From: Tillandsia leiboldiana
Lineage: Eukaryota > Streptophyta > Magnoliopsida > Poales > Bromeliaceae
NCBI GenBank assembly: GCA_029204045.2
Contig: CM055065.1
Span: 12,165,024-12,229,023, forward strand
Reading direction: 5' to 3'
DNA: 64,000 nucleotides
Part shown: positions 11,299 to 22,925 of the stretch, in pieces
How the letters are laid out: each line of letters begins with the position of its first letter
Position numbering within the stretch: the first letter of the stretch is position 1
Made by a program: the position numbers and the translations under genes
Notes under the pieces: generated by a model
What the model was told of the DNA's origin: nothing
The model's input: the letters and a program-made list of their open reading frames with translations, nothing else
Database searches by the model: none

Positions 11299-14200
11299 TG
11301 TAGAATACCGGGATTTTGTAGAGCGCACCGACCTCGCAAGATGGCGTGGTGCGGAGAAATCGCCTTGGGCGTGTTCCATATATGTTTACAGATGAGTTCG
11401 GGTTGATTCGGATCAACGCGGAAGCCCCAGCTTGATTCGGAGTTTTCCGGGCATAGTGCGCCGAAAGAGGACTAGTTTTGGGAAAGCCTCGAATCCATAG
11501 TGGTGTGCAAAAAAATTGGGAAATACTTGGAACAGGTGTACTTTATGATTACAGCGGAGTTCGGGAGGTTCCGGTCTGACACGGAGGACCCGAAGGCAAA
11601 AAGTGAGTTAGAGTTGCAATTATTGGAGCCGGTTTTTGGATTGAGCACACCGACTCCATGGTTGAGCTTTTTGAGGGGGAAAAGCTGTGGACATGTGTAT
11701 TTTCATATTACAGCGGAGTTCGGGAGGTTCCGGACTGGTGCGGAGGCCCCGAGGGCAAAAAATGAGTTGGTGTGGGCTTTTATGAATTATTTAATTAATT
11801 TAATTAATTAGTGGCATTAGTGGCTTTTGGTCTGGGAAGAGATGGAATGAAAGAAAGAAAAAGAAAGGAAAGAAAGGAAGTGAGAGAGAGAGGGTGGGAG
11901 TTTTTAATTAATTAAGGCTACAGCTGCCTTCCACCAACCTAATTAAGCCACCCACCCTTAATTAATTCCTGCCACATCACTCCACCTCCTTCATCAATGA
12001 AACAGAGGTTTGAGAAAGGAACAGAGGAAGAGGAGAAGAGAGGAAAGAAGGAAGAAAGAGAAGAAGTAGGAGAAGGAAAAATTAGAGGAAGTTAGATTAG
12101 AGAAGTGGTGATGCTTGAGGTTGGTTTTTTGACCCCTGCATGAAGCCGAAAGGAGCCGAGTGGAGCGCGCGCGTCGACCTCCAAGCAAGGTATGCTATGC
12201 TGTTTTTTTTTTGTGAGAGGGAGAGAGAAGAAGCTTGGATCATGGTTTTTGGGTTTTGATGGTGTTTTGGAGATTGTTTCGGTTTGGGGGATTGTGCCGC
12301 TGCAGGGTGCCGCGCGGGCGCGAAATGGCGCCGCGCGCGGATGACACTGGAGCGCATCTGCGGGCGCAGCGGGGGGCGCTGCAGCAGCGCACGCATCACG
12401 CGGGCGCCGAGCGGGCAGCGCGCCGCGCGCGGGCAACGCGCGGCTGGCTGCAGCGCTCGGGCGCCACGCAGCGCGCGGGCTCCGCGTGTCTGGCAGCGCG
12501 CAGGCGCCGCGCAGCTCGCGGGCTCCGCGCGGCGGGCGCGCGGGCGCAGCGCGCAGTGCGCGGGCTCCGCGCGGTTGGCAGCAGCGCGCCGTTGGCGCGG
12601 CTGCTGCGTGCGTTTGGCGGGCGTGCTGGGGGCCGGTTCCGGTGAGATATGTGCGCGCGCGCCGAGGCTTGGGGCTGCCCGGGTATCGCGAGGACTTTTT
12701 GTGGACCGTAATTGACGCGGTTTTTCCCTTTTGCTCTCACAGGACGGCGTCTAATGTTGCGGTTTTCGGCATGGTGTCGTGCGAAGCTCGGATCGAGTGC
12801 GCGGTAGGGATGTTGATTGCAGTTGGCTCGAGGCGTTGGAACTAGAGAGAGGGAATCCTTTTGTGGTATGCTGTGAGCCTTATGTGAATATTTGGACTTT
12901 GTGTGTGTGGGCAGAGGTGTTTTGGAGTGGCTGTTGGGTTGAGCTGAATTTTGTGAATGATTTAGAGGATGAACTAGTGTGTGTGTGCTTTTGGAGCTGG
13001 TGGTGTGTACGGGTAGTTTTTACTTAATTTGTTGATTGTGAGCTTGTAAGTAAATTGTGCTGGAGCTTTGGTGCTTGTTGGCAGAGTAGTCGGGTGCGCG
13101 TAGGATTTTTGTGAGGACTTGAGAGCTTTTATTCGAACTTCCAGGGATTTTTCCGGGTGCGCGACAGTGTGCGCGCGCGAGGCGCATTTTTCGAAGTTTT
13201 GTTAGTTCGAGGTTTCGGCGCTTCACCGACTTCAGTGATTGCCTGCGAAAAGCGTTCCAGGTGGGTTGGAATTTCTCCAAAATTTATGGAATGACCTTTA
13301 ATGCTATTGAATGCAAGTTGATCATGTTTTTTTCTCTTTAATTAAATCTGATAGTTGCCTGGAATTCTCTGCAAAATTTATTCGAACCCCGGATCATTTT
13401 TAGTATACTCCTGATATTATAGGACACTAGACTGCATGTTTTGTTGGCATCATTTTTGCACCCTGATCGTTTTAAAAATCGAGAAAACCTGTTTTAAATA
13501 AAATCAGCATTTTCAAAATGGTTTTGAATTTCTGAGTTCGTCAGAGGTTGGGCATTAGTTCGAGGTGCATGTTTACTCGTGCCAGGGGGCCGAGTGGATT
13601 TTTTTAGAGTATTGAGAGATAAGTTTCCGGAGTCATGAGGGTTTGAGCTTCGCTGTTGGGAGTGACGAGATTATTATAGATCATGGATTATGTATCTCTG
13701 ATTTGATAGTGGAGGTGGTTCTCTCACTTAGTTATGAGAGTTTTGGGGTTCTGGCAGATCGAGTCGTGGAGGTTTCCCGACTCAGCCATGGGTTGTGCAT
13801 TATCAGATTGAGTCGTAGAGAGTTCTCCGACAGATTATGTGAGGATTTGGGCATTTCCTGTTGAGTCGTGGAGTCTCTTTTTCCGCCTGAGTTGTGGTTT
13901 TGAGCATCGAGTCGCCGATCTGTTTGATCGTGGACCATAGCCTGCATGTGCCGCTTATTGAGACAGTTGAGACTGATGAGATACTTGAGCTCGTTGGGGT
14001 CGCTCCCCTCGAGTTACGCCCCGGGTGCGTGTTGACGATGAGATGATGATGCGCCTAGTTGATATACTAGTGGTCGCTTGATACCCCTGGCCGAGTTACC
14101 ATGGGGTCACTTTGCGTGAGATTGAGATAGTCAGTTTAGGACGCCCCACGTAAATCCCGTCCTCATGTGGATGCGTGGTAGTGGGCAGATGCGTACCTAG

Positions 14201-14925
14201 ACGACAGGCACAGGCTGGACTGAGCCAGTTTTGGCAGTCATTGAGATTGGGTGATATGAGCGGGTGGTTACATATTATGTTCTTAGATGGGTTTCTTTCC
14301 TTTGAGCATTAACACTGAGGCATTTTAGCAGTAGAGGGTGTATGCATATCATGTTATCGGTAGAGTTTCTTGAGCTTTATGATTGGGACTTGTTAGCTGT
14401 AGTTTTCTTTCAGCTTACCCATTATCTATCTATCTGCATACCTATATGTTTTGCCTCCAGTAGACTTAGTGGGCATACCGTGGATATTGGGACGGTACCC
14501 ACTGAGATCTGCCTTCTGCAGTAGATCTCACACCCGCTGCGGTGACAGGTTGAGGTTGCTGTTCCGGCATTGCTCGCGCGCAGACAGCTGATCGAGGTGA
14601 GGACGTGGCCGAGTAGTCCCTTACCAGCATTGAGAGTCTGAGGTAGAGGTATCCGGTATTTTTATGTTTCCGCTTTTGTACTTGTCATTCTGAGTGACTT
14701 GTGAGGATTGTATTTACTTTCTCAGCTAGACAAACTTTGTATTGAGGATTTTTATTTATCCAGATGTTCAGTTGATCCTTGTAGCTATTAGTTATTTTTC
14801 AGCTCTGATACATGTTTAGCTATAGATCTGTTGCAGGGTAGACGCTTCGTCTGTGCGGCAGTTTCCGTACAGATGGCGGATCTGTTGGCGAGCCCGGGTC
14901 GCAGTTTCGACCCCGGGGCGTGATA
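11299..14925 (+). repeat. Tek-1 3' LTR
   Basis: This is nearly the same sequence as 3555-7226. The main differences lie in the GC-rich block (about 12300-12640), which is shorter here. The last dinucleotide is TA instead of CA. Reading frames inside are LTR shadows. Confidence 0.92.
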
Positions 14926-14930
14926 GACAC

Positions 14931-15759
14931 CCTACGTAATTCCTGACCGGCAGTGGGAGGTGGTTGTAGGTGGGCGCAGGCTTGACTGGACCAGATGTGG
15001 TAGTCAGCTCCATTGGGTCGATTGTGCACTTCATGTGCGAGTGGTTGCATACCTTTCATTGGTTTTTCCTATTTGAGCATTTAGATAGAGGCATGGTAGC
15101 TGTAGAGTATCTCCAGCATTCTTGTTCAGTTTTTACTGCATGGTTATCTTATGCCTCTAGTAGACTTAATGGGCAGATCGTCGGGCCTGGTAGCGGTACC
15201 CACTGAGAACTCCCTTTTGGTGTAGTTCTCACACCCGTTGGGGGTTTTCCCCCTCCTTTTTCTTTCCTCTCCTTTGTTTTGCAGAGTCTTAGCGGGTGTC
15301 GCTAATTCTGCGGTTGCTGTTCGAGGCGAGGGAGTCGCGAGCTAGATCCATACCCGTCTGTGGAGAGTAGCGGTACCCCTACATTGGAGATCCTGAGTAC
15401 AGTCAGTAGATTATTTATTTTTCCGCTTTTGAGAGATCATTGTATTGTGAGGATCTGACTTGTACTGAGAGCCTGTACACTGATGTATTATTTCGGTTTA
15501 CCTCCCTGTTGAGTTTCGGGTTATTGTATCAGAGGATTTTGTATATGATTATATTTGGGAGATGGATATTATATCTTTATTTTTCCAGTTGTACAGATAG
15601 TTGGTTTTAGTTTTACAGCACTTTTATTGTATAGCTCTGATATCTGTTTAGTTGTAGTACCTTTTCTTGCAGGTAGGACGCTTCGCCTATGCGGGGTTTT
15701 GTATAGGCGACGGATCTGTTGGCGAGCCCGAGTCGCAGTTTCGACCCTGGGGCGTGACA
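14931..15759 (+). mobile_element. Gypsy LTR fragment L1, right part
   Basis: This continues the LTR interrupted at 3555; the shared GACAC duplication joins the halves. It ends GGGGCGTGACA after the GGCGAGCCCGAGTCGCAG motif. No primer binding site follows, so L1 was a 3' or solo LTR. Confidence 0.82.
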
Positions 15760-16736
15760 GTACAGCTATCGCAATTTAATTCACAAGTACGGGATCGCGA
15801 AGCTCATGGCGCAGTCACGTGCACCGACGATTTGGCCATCGCAAGTGTGTATTTTTTCAAGGAAGTGGTCTGAGAACCCGTGATCTCTACGTGGTTACTT
15901 CGTAGGGGCCCTCTGTGGCATAGCGGCGGGGGTTTGATAGGCACCAATATATTGAGCAGGTTTGATGGTTCCTTAGGTCTACGGACCGAGGGTACGGTAT
16001 GGATGGTTCGGATATTTCGGTTTACGGTTTGATATCCTGTTTACCTTATTGTACCTATCCCTTGCATATAATTATCGTTATATTTGTATTCCTTTTCCTA
16101 TAATTTAGTCACTGACTCCCACCAAGCGACAAGTTCGGGTGGGGACGAGAGAGAGGCTTCGATGTGGGAGTGACTTGTCTTTTCGTCATCCCGGTGACAT
16201 TTCTACTCCTCTCTATTTGGTCGTTACAATTAGTTGATACTTGTGCATGTGATATGAACATTTGGTGATGTGAACCTTTGTGATATGGATGTAGGGACAC
16301 ATGAACTCTTTGGGATAATAAACTTTTGGATTTCATTTCATCTTGTTGTGAATGCATGTGGAATGTGGAGATCTTTCAAAATGATAAAATGTTTGTGAAA
16401 ACTGTATTCAAAACTGAGTATCGAGATGGCGCTATTTTTAAATCTTGTGGCTTTATCCTTTCAACTTGGAGTATGCCTAGTGAGCGATTGTCTCTTGTAT
16501 AATTTCATTGTTTACTTTATCGCTTTATTCGGTTTGTGGTGTATGTGGAACTGGTGATGGTTGATGAATGTATGTTGTGCGACACCGTGTATATATAGGG
16601 GGGACTCTGTCTGTTTGTTTAGAGAGATCTTGTATATGTGGCGGGTCTGGGCTCGTGCCGGGGGGGCGGGGGGAATGATTTTTTTTTAAAAAAAATAGGG
16701 TCGTTTTCCGCTTTTAAACCACTCCCGGGGCATGAC
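15760..16736 (+). mobile_element. Fragment S: chromovirus LTR, start missing
   Basis: It ends with a GGCGGGTCTGGGCTCGTGCCG block, a homopolymer-rich patch and CCCGGGGCATGACA, the same order as the end of the Chr-P LTR. A divergent copy of the Chr-family LTR hairpin lies near its start (15828-15841). No protein-coding signal is seen. The left boundary is placed at the end of L1 and is uncertain. Confidence 0.68.
15828..15841 (+). other. Divergent LTR hairpin, loop TTGGCC
   Basis: CGAT (15828-15831) pairs with ATCG (15838-15841) around TTGGCC. The Chr-P LTR has GCGGT and ACCGC around the same loop, so both arms changed together. Confidence 0.5.
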
Positions 16737-17159
16737 ATATATATACTCGACTGGGTTACTTTCCTCGAGCGGGTCGCGCCCCTCGAGTGCCACTCAGGAG
16801 TAGGTGGGACCGGGCTTTATGCAGGTCGGTGATATTGATACTTAAGTATGATTCCACATCGGCGTTACACGGCTGTTGGTGTGACCGATTGTGATGTTTG
16901 CTCAGGCGGGACCGAGTTTTCCAACTCGGTTAGATTGGGTTTTATATCTCGGCAGTTTTCCTTCTGTGATGCATGCATACACCAGTTATTGTATATCATA
17001 GCATTAGAGGCATAGTAATAGTAGTTTTCATATCAGCAGTTTTACCTTCTTGCTTTACCGCTTTCTCTTATTCTTGCCTCTAGTAGACTTAGTAGGTAGG
17101 TCGAAGTTTGACGATATACCCACTGAGGACAACCGGCTTTTAGTAGTTCTCACACCCGT
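16737..17159 (+). mobile_element. Gypsy LTR fragment R, left part
   Basis: The GTCGCGCCCCTCGAGTGCCACTC block near 16772 and the TAGTAGACTTAGTAGGTAGG block near 17080 are shared with the Tek LTRs. It is interrupted at 17160 by Tek-2 and resumes at 36479. No coding content. Confidence 0.75.
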
Positions 17160-18215
17160 TGTGATGACCTGGATCTCTGCAGAGCTGTGGTGGAGTCATT
17201 GGTGGCTTCTGGGAGCCTGTTTTGTGTGTCGGAGGTTTTGTGCACAATTTGGACACGAGTGTTGGACTTTGGACTTAAATGGATCACGTGGGTGATCAGT
17301 GGACTCTGTCGGATCTTAGGAAGTGGTTTCGCGCAAAATGGATATTAAAATGGGCTCGGCGCGAAGTTTGGACAAAAGAATACCTTTCCGGGTGCCTTCG
17401 GCAAATTTTGGAGTTAGAATTTGGCAAATCGGACAGCAAATTCGGATTCAGCGCGTGAAAACGGTTAAAATGGACTACCAGCTTGACGTTTTGCGCAACT
17501 GGTTACTGTTCACGCCGGAACAGTAACTCCGGCAGCCGGCGGGCAGCGGCGGCGGCGGCGGAGCACGGCGGACGGGCTCGGGCAGGCGGCGGAGCGGCCG
17601 CGGGCAGAGCGCGGGCGCGGGCAGCGCGTGGGCAGGCGCGCGGGCGCACGGGCAGGTGCGCGGTGCACGGGAGCGCGTTGGACACGTGGCGGCATGCGGT
17701 AGGGTCGGTTAAGTGGGCGCGGTCCACGGAGTTCGTGCGGCGGTGCAGGGTTTTGAATGGCGGTGCAGGGTTTCGGGCGGGAGACACGTTTCGATCCCTG
17801 GTTGGCGGGCACTGGGTGCGCGGTCCACGGAGTTCCCCGCGCGGGTGCATGGACCCGGCGCAGGGACATGTGGCGGCAGGCCATTGGCGGGCTCACGAGG
17901 CGCGGCGCAGCGGAAGCGTGGAGGCCCGCCTCGGGACGGTGCGCGCACAGGGGCGCCTGGCGCGGCGGTCGGCTGTACTGGAGTGCGCCACGCGTCGCGA
18001 CGCGAGTGGCGGGCCGTACCTACCCCGCTGACCGCGGCGGGGGGCACGTGGCGCGCGGCGGGGCCACTTGCATTGCTGTCCCCTGTTTCGTGCACACGTG
18101 GCAGCACCATGGCTTTCCGGGCGCGTCGGATGGGAACCGTCCGACCGGGTTTCCGGGCGCAGTGCTCCCTAATCCTGCGCCCGAAAACCCGGCCCAATAC
18201 TGTTTGGGCTGGGCC

Positions 18216-18223
18216 TATAAATA
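18216..18223 (+). promoter_or_regulatory. TATA box of Tek-2 5' LTR
   Basis: TATAAATA in the context GGGCCTATAAATAGGC lies directly after the CpG-rich block. The 3' LTR copy is at 33764-33771, and Tek-Q has the same feature at 44131-44138. Confidence 0.75.
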
Positions 18224-19704
18224 GGCTACCTTGTTTTCTTTTGGGCTTTTTGGACTCCATTTCTCAGAGAGTTCTTCAGAAGGATTCTCCCTCTCTCAGT
18301 GCCCTACACTTTGGTGGATCCCGGAGATTTTTCGGAGGCACGCATCCCGAGGTTGGCGATTTTACGGTGCGTCGCGATGCTTGTTCTCCGGCGACCCGCT
18401 TCGCCCCTTCTCAGTGTTTGGGCTCCCCCGACTCACCCCGACTTTCGATTTCGCCGATTCTTGCGCCGTTGGACTCCCGACAGGTAGGACTTCAACTTCT
18501 GTGTTTCGAGGTTCCTCGATTTCCGTGCTGACCTTGGAGTTTTCTGAGCACCCATTTGACCCTTTTTCCTTCGCGGATATTTGGATAGCCCCGCGGTGTT
18601 CTAGCCGTATCTTTTTGCTCGGATGTCGAGTCGAAGCGATTCAAAAGGTATTTTTCATCTACAGTCCACAAGGAGTCTCCTGGATTTTTCTCAGATTTTT
18701 CTGGATTTCTTTCGAAGGTGAAAATCTCCTTTCACTGAGGTTCTTTGACACAGATTTCCTGGACTGTTTGGCTTGGGGTGTTCCACTTACAGAATTTGTA
18801 ACTCAGCGTAGAAAAATCGGATTTGAACGTGCAGGTACTCGTTTCGACGGGTTCGTCGCGAGGATCACGACAGTATTTATCTTGAATTTTTCCGGGCGTT
18901 CTCCGCAGGTGAAAATTGAGAAACTCTGGACTGTGGTAATTATGGGCAGAATTTGGGAACTTTGTATTTTTAAATTATGTTTTTTCCTTTGGGATATTGT
19001 GCAGTGTTGCTGTGACTTTTTGGACCGAGCGTGAGTTTCGCTTTTGGACAGGAATTAGCAATCGAGGTGGATGGTTGTTATACTCCTCATTTTCTGACAT
19101 ACCCCTAGGAATATTGGAGAGATCTTCCCATTGGTTATATAGAATGCTCAATTATGGACATGCATGCTTAAAGTAAATAATTGTGAGCCTATCAAATGAA
19201 AATTACTATTGTGGAACTCTGATAGTGGTTGGGGGTTATACATGTTTGTATGGATATAGTTTTGGCACTTAACCTTGCATGTGGAATTTACTTTTATGCT
19301 GGGATAAAATGAAATATCTTGTGGGAGGGTACCACTTGAGGATCTTTTGGGACATGCATAGGTGGATGATTTAGGTGAGGGAAAGTTGTGGATTTTAAAC
19401 ATGTGTGGTCGGACAATGATTTAGCATGATGGTTATATCTATGCGGAGCTATTAATTGATACACATGTGGAGCCTTTAATTGTCGCACTTTCTTTATCTT
19501 TCATGAGGACATATGCATGCTTGTCTGGACATCTAGGTAGGCCATCTTTTATTGCTACACTTTCATGCTGGAACTTGACTTAGGAGAAACCTTGTTTGTT
19601 TCTTTTCTCCTTTCGTTAGTCAGGTGGTATTTGTTGCTCGGGTTTGAGCAGGGGTTTGGGATAGTGTAGCCGGGGCCTGGATTGTGGATCATGGGTTTTG
19701 GCGG

Positions 19705-19953
19705 CGACCGCGGATATTGGGCGGTTGACCGGATGTCCGTTATAGGACATCGGTGATAGGGCATCATTATGGACTAGAGGGTTTTGTGGCAACCGCGGAT
19801 AGTAGGCGGTTGACCATATGTCGGATGTGGGACATGTTTGTGTTTGTGGGTTATTCCGGCGACCGCGGATATTGGGCGGTTGACCGGAGGTCGGTTGTTA
19901 GACCTAGTCGTGGATTGTGGGGTAATGCGGCAATCGCGGATATTGGGCGATTG
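19705..19953 (+). repeat. Array of four small hairpin units (Tek-2 5' LTR)
   Basis: The arms are 19705-19711/19721-19727 (CGACCGC, GCGGTTG), 19790-19796/19806-19812 (CAACCGC, GCGGTTG), 19860-19866/19876-19882 (CGACCGC, GCGGTTG) and 19931-19937/19947-19953 (CAATCGC, GCGATTG). The last unit has a two-sided, pair-preserving change. Loops are 9 nt, mostly GGATATTGG. Confidence 0.8.
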
Positions 19954-21164
19954 ACCGGATGGTTACTTTTGCATCTGATTGGGAATCAGTTTTCTTTTAG
20001 TGGAGGGTTGTGTTCCACTGGGGCTTTATAGTTGTGATCCAATCCTGCTTTTGTTACTTATCACACCGGCGCGGTTATTGCCCGGTGATGCTTTCCTCGT
20101 GTGGGTCGCTCCCCTCGAGATCCCCTCCGGAGACCGGGGCCAGCCAGTTATTGACAGTTTTGCTATCACTTCGGCGCGGCTTATTTGCCCGATGATAAGG
20201 GCGGCAGCAGGAGTTTTGCTATCACATCGGCGCGGTACAGATTGGGTTCATTTGGGTGTCACGCCCCCGGGGGTTTTTGAGTCTATCAAGCGGAAAAATT
20301 GCGTGTACTATTTTTTTTTTCTTAACAAGGTAACTTAAACCTCATCCCCGGTGCGTGCCAGACCGCCACATACACAAATTCTCTCTGCCCACGGACAGAG
20401 TCTCCTTTGTATATGCACGGCGTCTCATTTACAACATCATACATCAACCATCATCCATACAATAGACATACATCGTCAAACAGTTTACAGTAATTTAACT
20501 AACGTTATAAAAGCGGCGTCATCGTTTGGAAAGGATAAAACCAGCGGTTGCAAAACCCGTGCCCACACGGCACTTCGTTTTGAGAAAACGTTTTCGAAAT
20601 CATTTGGTTCATCATGAAAACATGCCGCATATGAAAACATCACTAAAAGCATCAAAGTATAAATGTCCACCTCATCCACAGCGCTAAGTAATACATGTCC
20701 ACGACTAATACGATCCACAAGCAAATTGACTAATTAAAGCATAAGGGAAATGAGATAATAACCCAAGTATCCTGACTACGGTCCTCGCGACGCAGTCTCA
20801 CCGCCCTCCCGGCTAACGCACCTCGTAACACCTGTCACGGAGTGGGTAAAGTCAGTGACAAACAAAGTAGATGTCTATTATCAATAAGGAATAAGAAGCA
20901 AACCGAATACACCGGAACCTTTCGCTAAAACCCTGCACATAATTAAGCTGGGCACCAACCCCAGATTTATCAATTAAGTTGGGCACCAACCCCAGAGTAC
21001 CTGTCGGGGAGACTAAAGTCTCCCCTCGTGCGCAAACACGTTTTTGATGCATTTAACCTCTTCACGGTGCTGGTGTGCTATTTTCAGCGGGCGCGAAGAG
21101 GTCCTCACGGCTCCCACCCCTTTGTGAGGTACACGGGTCAAAAATAGACCACTTCTCCGAAAAA

Positions 21165-21198
21165 GTACGCCCATGCGGAGGCCAATCCGCCTGTGTAC
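21165..21198 (-). other. LTR hairpin, loop GGCCAA (Chr-G 3' LTR)
   Basis: On the plus strand the inner arms GCGGA (21175-21179) and TCCGC (21186-21190) flank GGCCAA. The outer arms are GTACGC (21165-21170) and GTGTAC (21193-21198), with one non-Watson-Crick position. Confidence 0.65.
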
Positions 21199-21689
21199 GT
21201 GCAGCATCCGAAAACGGATTTGCCGAGATCGGCGTGTAATGAGCACCGCGACCGTAGCCACTTCAATTGTTAGATAAAATACAATTATACGAAAGGTTAA
21301 ACTGTCCATCTACTTTGTTAGGCAAATTAAGAACATTTTAATGACGATAGATGCACTTACTGCACTTGTTGCACTTATCGCAACCGTACCCACCTAGTTG
21401 AAGAGAAATCGGAACTCCTGAATCCTTCGCGCACCCCCGCTGCGCTCGTGGACCTAAAGAAAGTCCGTAAGGATAACTATAGTCAAAAACGTGTACTAAC
21501 ATCCCAAAACAAAAGACCCAATTTACTCTTTTCAACGGAAAAGTCCAACACTGTCCGGGTTGACGGAAACCGGAAATCCCGCACCGCCGTCGTCGTCCGC
21601 CGGAGCCCCGCGCGGTTCGGAACCGCGCGGCGTGTCTCCGCGGACGACGCCCACGCGGCGCGGTGGCTCGCGCGGGTGCTGCCCGTGCG

Positions 21690-22080
21690 GCGGTCGAGTG
21701 GCGCCCGCGCGGTTGCGGGTCCGCGTGGGTGTCGCCCGCGCGGTAGCCGCCCGGCGCCCATGCGGTGCCCGCGCGGTTGCGGGTCCGCGTGGGTGCCGCC
21801 CGCGCGGTAGCCGCGCGGCGCCCATGCGGTGCCCGCGTGGTTGCGGGTCCGCGTGGGTGCCGCCCGCGCGGTAGCCGCGCGGCGCCCATGCGGTGCCCGC
21901 ACGGTTGCGGGTCCGCGTGGGTACCGCCCGCGCGGTAGCCGCGCGGCGCCCATGCGGTGCCCGCACGGTTGCGGGTCCGCGTGCGTGCCGCCCGCGCGGT
22001 AGCCGCGCGGCGCCCATGCGGTGTCCGCGCGGTTGCGGGTCCTCATGGGTGCCGTCCGTGCGGTAGCCGCGCGGCGTCCG
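21690..22080. repeat. 64-bp GC-rich minisatellite
   Basis: The string CCCATGCGGTG recurs at 21757, 21821, 21885, 21949 and 22013, exactly 64 bp apart, with partial units on both sides. The equivalent place in the 5' LTR (about 29330-29450) has only one to two units. Confidence 0.93.
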
Positions 22081-22503
22081 CGCGGGTATGTCCCGCGCGG
22101 AGCCCGCGCGGTCCCGTCGCCGCTTGCGGCGCCGGTGGCCGTCCGCGACTCTCCTCCGCGCGATGCCCTAGCGGCACCGCGCGCCTCCGCCGTCCGTTCC
22201 GTGCCCTAGCATGGCGACGATGACGGCGACGGCGACGGATACGACGGGGAAACCCAAAAACTCAAACAAAAAGGACGACGGAAAAAATCCCAAATAATTT
22301 ATAACAATTATTTTACTAACCGAAGATCGACGGAAAGGTTGTCCGGTCGCGTTCTTGCCTTCGGTTCGAAGTCCGGGAAGATCGGGCTCCTTCTCTTTCT
22401 TCTTTCCCTTCCTTCCGGCTAGGGTTCCGTCTTTTCCTTTTTCTCTCCTCACCGATTAGGGTTTTTATTTTTCTTTTCTTTTCTTTCCGATAATCGGCAT
22501 CCC

Positions 22504-22511
22504 TTATATAG
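22504..22511 (-). promoter_or_regulatory. TATA box of Chr-G 3' LTR
   Basis: On the minus strand CTATATAA precedes GGGATGCCG. The same motif is at 29879-29886 in the 5' LTR, where it would drive genomic RNA. Confidence 0.65.
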
Positions 22512-22888
22512 CTCGTATTATATCTTTAATTAATTTCCTCTTTAATTCGTACGTAAGTGAATTCTATTTTCCGTCATCGGATAATTAATTAACTAATTAA
22601 TTATCCCCTACGAGATAACCCACCTTATCTCTAACGGGTGCAAGATATTTTGCACGGATTCCGATGCATGACTTAATCACCGTATCACTAGGAATTCCGT
22701 TCCGGGAGATCCCGATATCGAATTTCAGATCCGATCGCACCGTCGGCCTTCTTTTTCCGCGCTCTATCACAGAAAAATAACAGCACCACACAATGGCCAA
22801 CTTTTAAGAATTGAATAATTTTATTTCACTTAAAGGCTTAAATGACTATATGTGGGTCAAAAATACCCCTAAGGGCCGGATCACTACA

Positions 22889-22925
22889 CCACTCACACTT
22901 TATAAAAAGTTTCGTCCCGAAACTT
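22889..22925 (-). other. Polypurine tract and pre-PPT hairpin of Chr-G
   Basis: The minus-strand purine-rich AAAGTGTGAGTGG (22889-22901) abuts the 3' LTR start. Just upstream, AAGTTTCG (22907-22914) and CGAAACTT (22918-22925) form an inverted repeat with a 3-nt loop, overlapping the pol stop codon. Confidence 0.78.

Larger units (their letters stand above)
3555..14925 (+). mobile_element. Tek-1: decayed Ty3/Gypsy LTR retrotransposon
   Basis: The 5' LTR (3555-7226) starts TGTAGAATACCG and ends CGTGACA; the 3' LTR (11299-14925) starts the same way and ends CGTGATA after one change. The 5-bp duplication GACAC flanks it at 3550-3554 and 14926-14930. A tRNA-iMet-type primer binding site follows the 5' LTR, and a purine tract precedes the 3' LTR. 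The interior holds remnants of gag, protease and RT with many stops, and most of pol is missing. A Copia solo LTR is inserted in the interior. The domain remnants resemble those of chromoviruses such as Chr-G, but no integrase or chromodomain remains, so the lineage is inferred. Confidence 0.92.
17160..20256 (+). repeat. Tek-2 5' LTR, first segment
   Basis: It holds a GC- and CpG-rich block (about 17520-18180), a TATA box, a long U5-like segment and the hairpin array (19705-19953). Chr-G interrupts it at 20257. The best overlapping reading frames (17713-18531 and 18231-19034) lie across the promoter and leader. The second is broken in the 3' LTR copy (33779-34057 and 34073-34456), so I do not call them genes. 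Confidence 0.92.
20257..22888 (-). repeat. Chr-G 3' LTR
   Basis: This 2632-bp LTR reads on the minus strand from TGTAGTGATCCGG (high end) to GGGCGTGACA (low end). It contains a TATA box at 22504-22511, a 64-bp minisatellite (about 21690-22080) and the LTR hairpin at 21165-21198. Long minus-strand reading frames over 21338-22046 come from the minisatellite in all three frames and are not genes. Confidence 0.94.

Noticed and set aside
17503..19034. ORFs of 182, 272 and 267 residues in the Tek-2 5' LTR
   Set aside because: They straddle the promoter and leader. The 267-residue frame is broken in the 3' LTR copy, and none has a recognisable domain.
21338..22046. Overlapping Arg/Ala/Pro-rich ORFs of 161-187 residues in all three minus frames
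   Set aside because: They come from the 64-bp GC-rich minisatellite, which lacks stops in every frame; the 5' LTR copy does not keep them.
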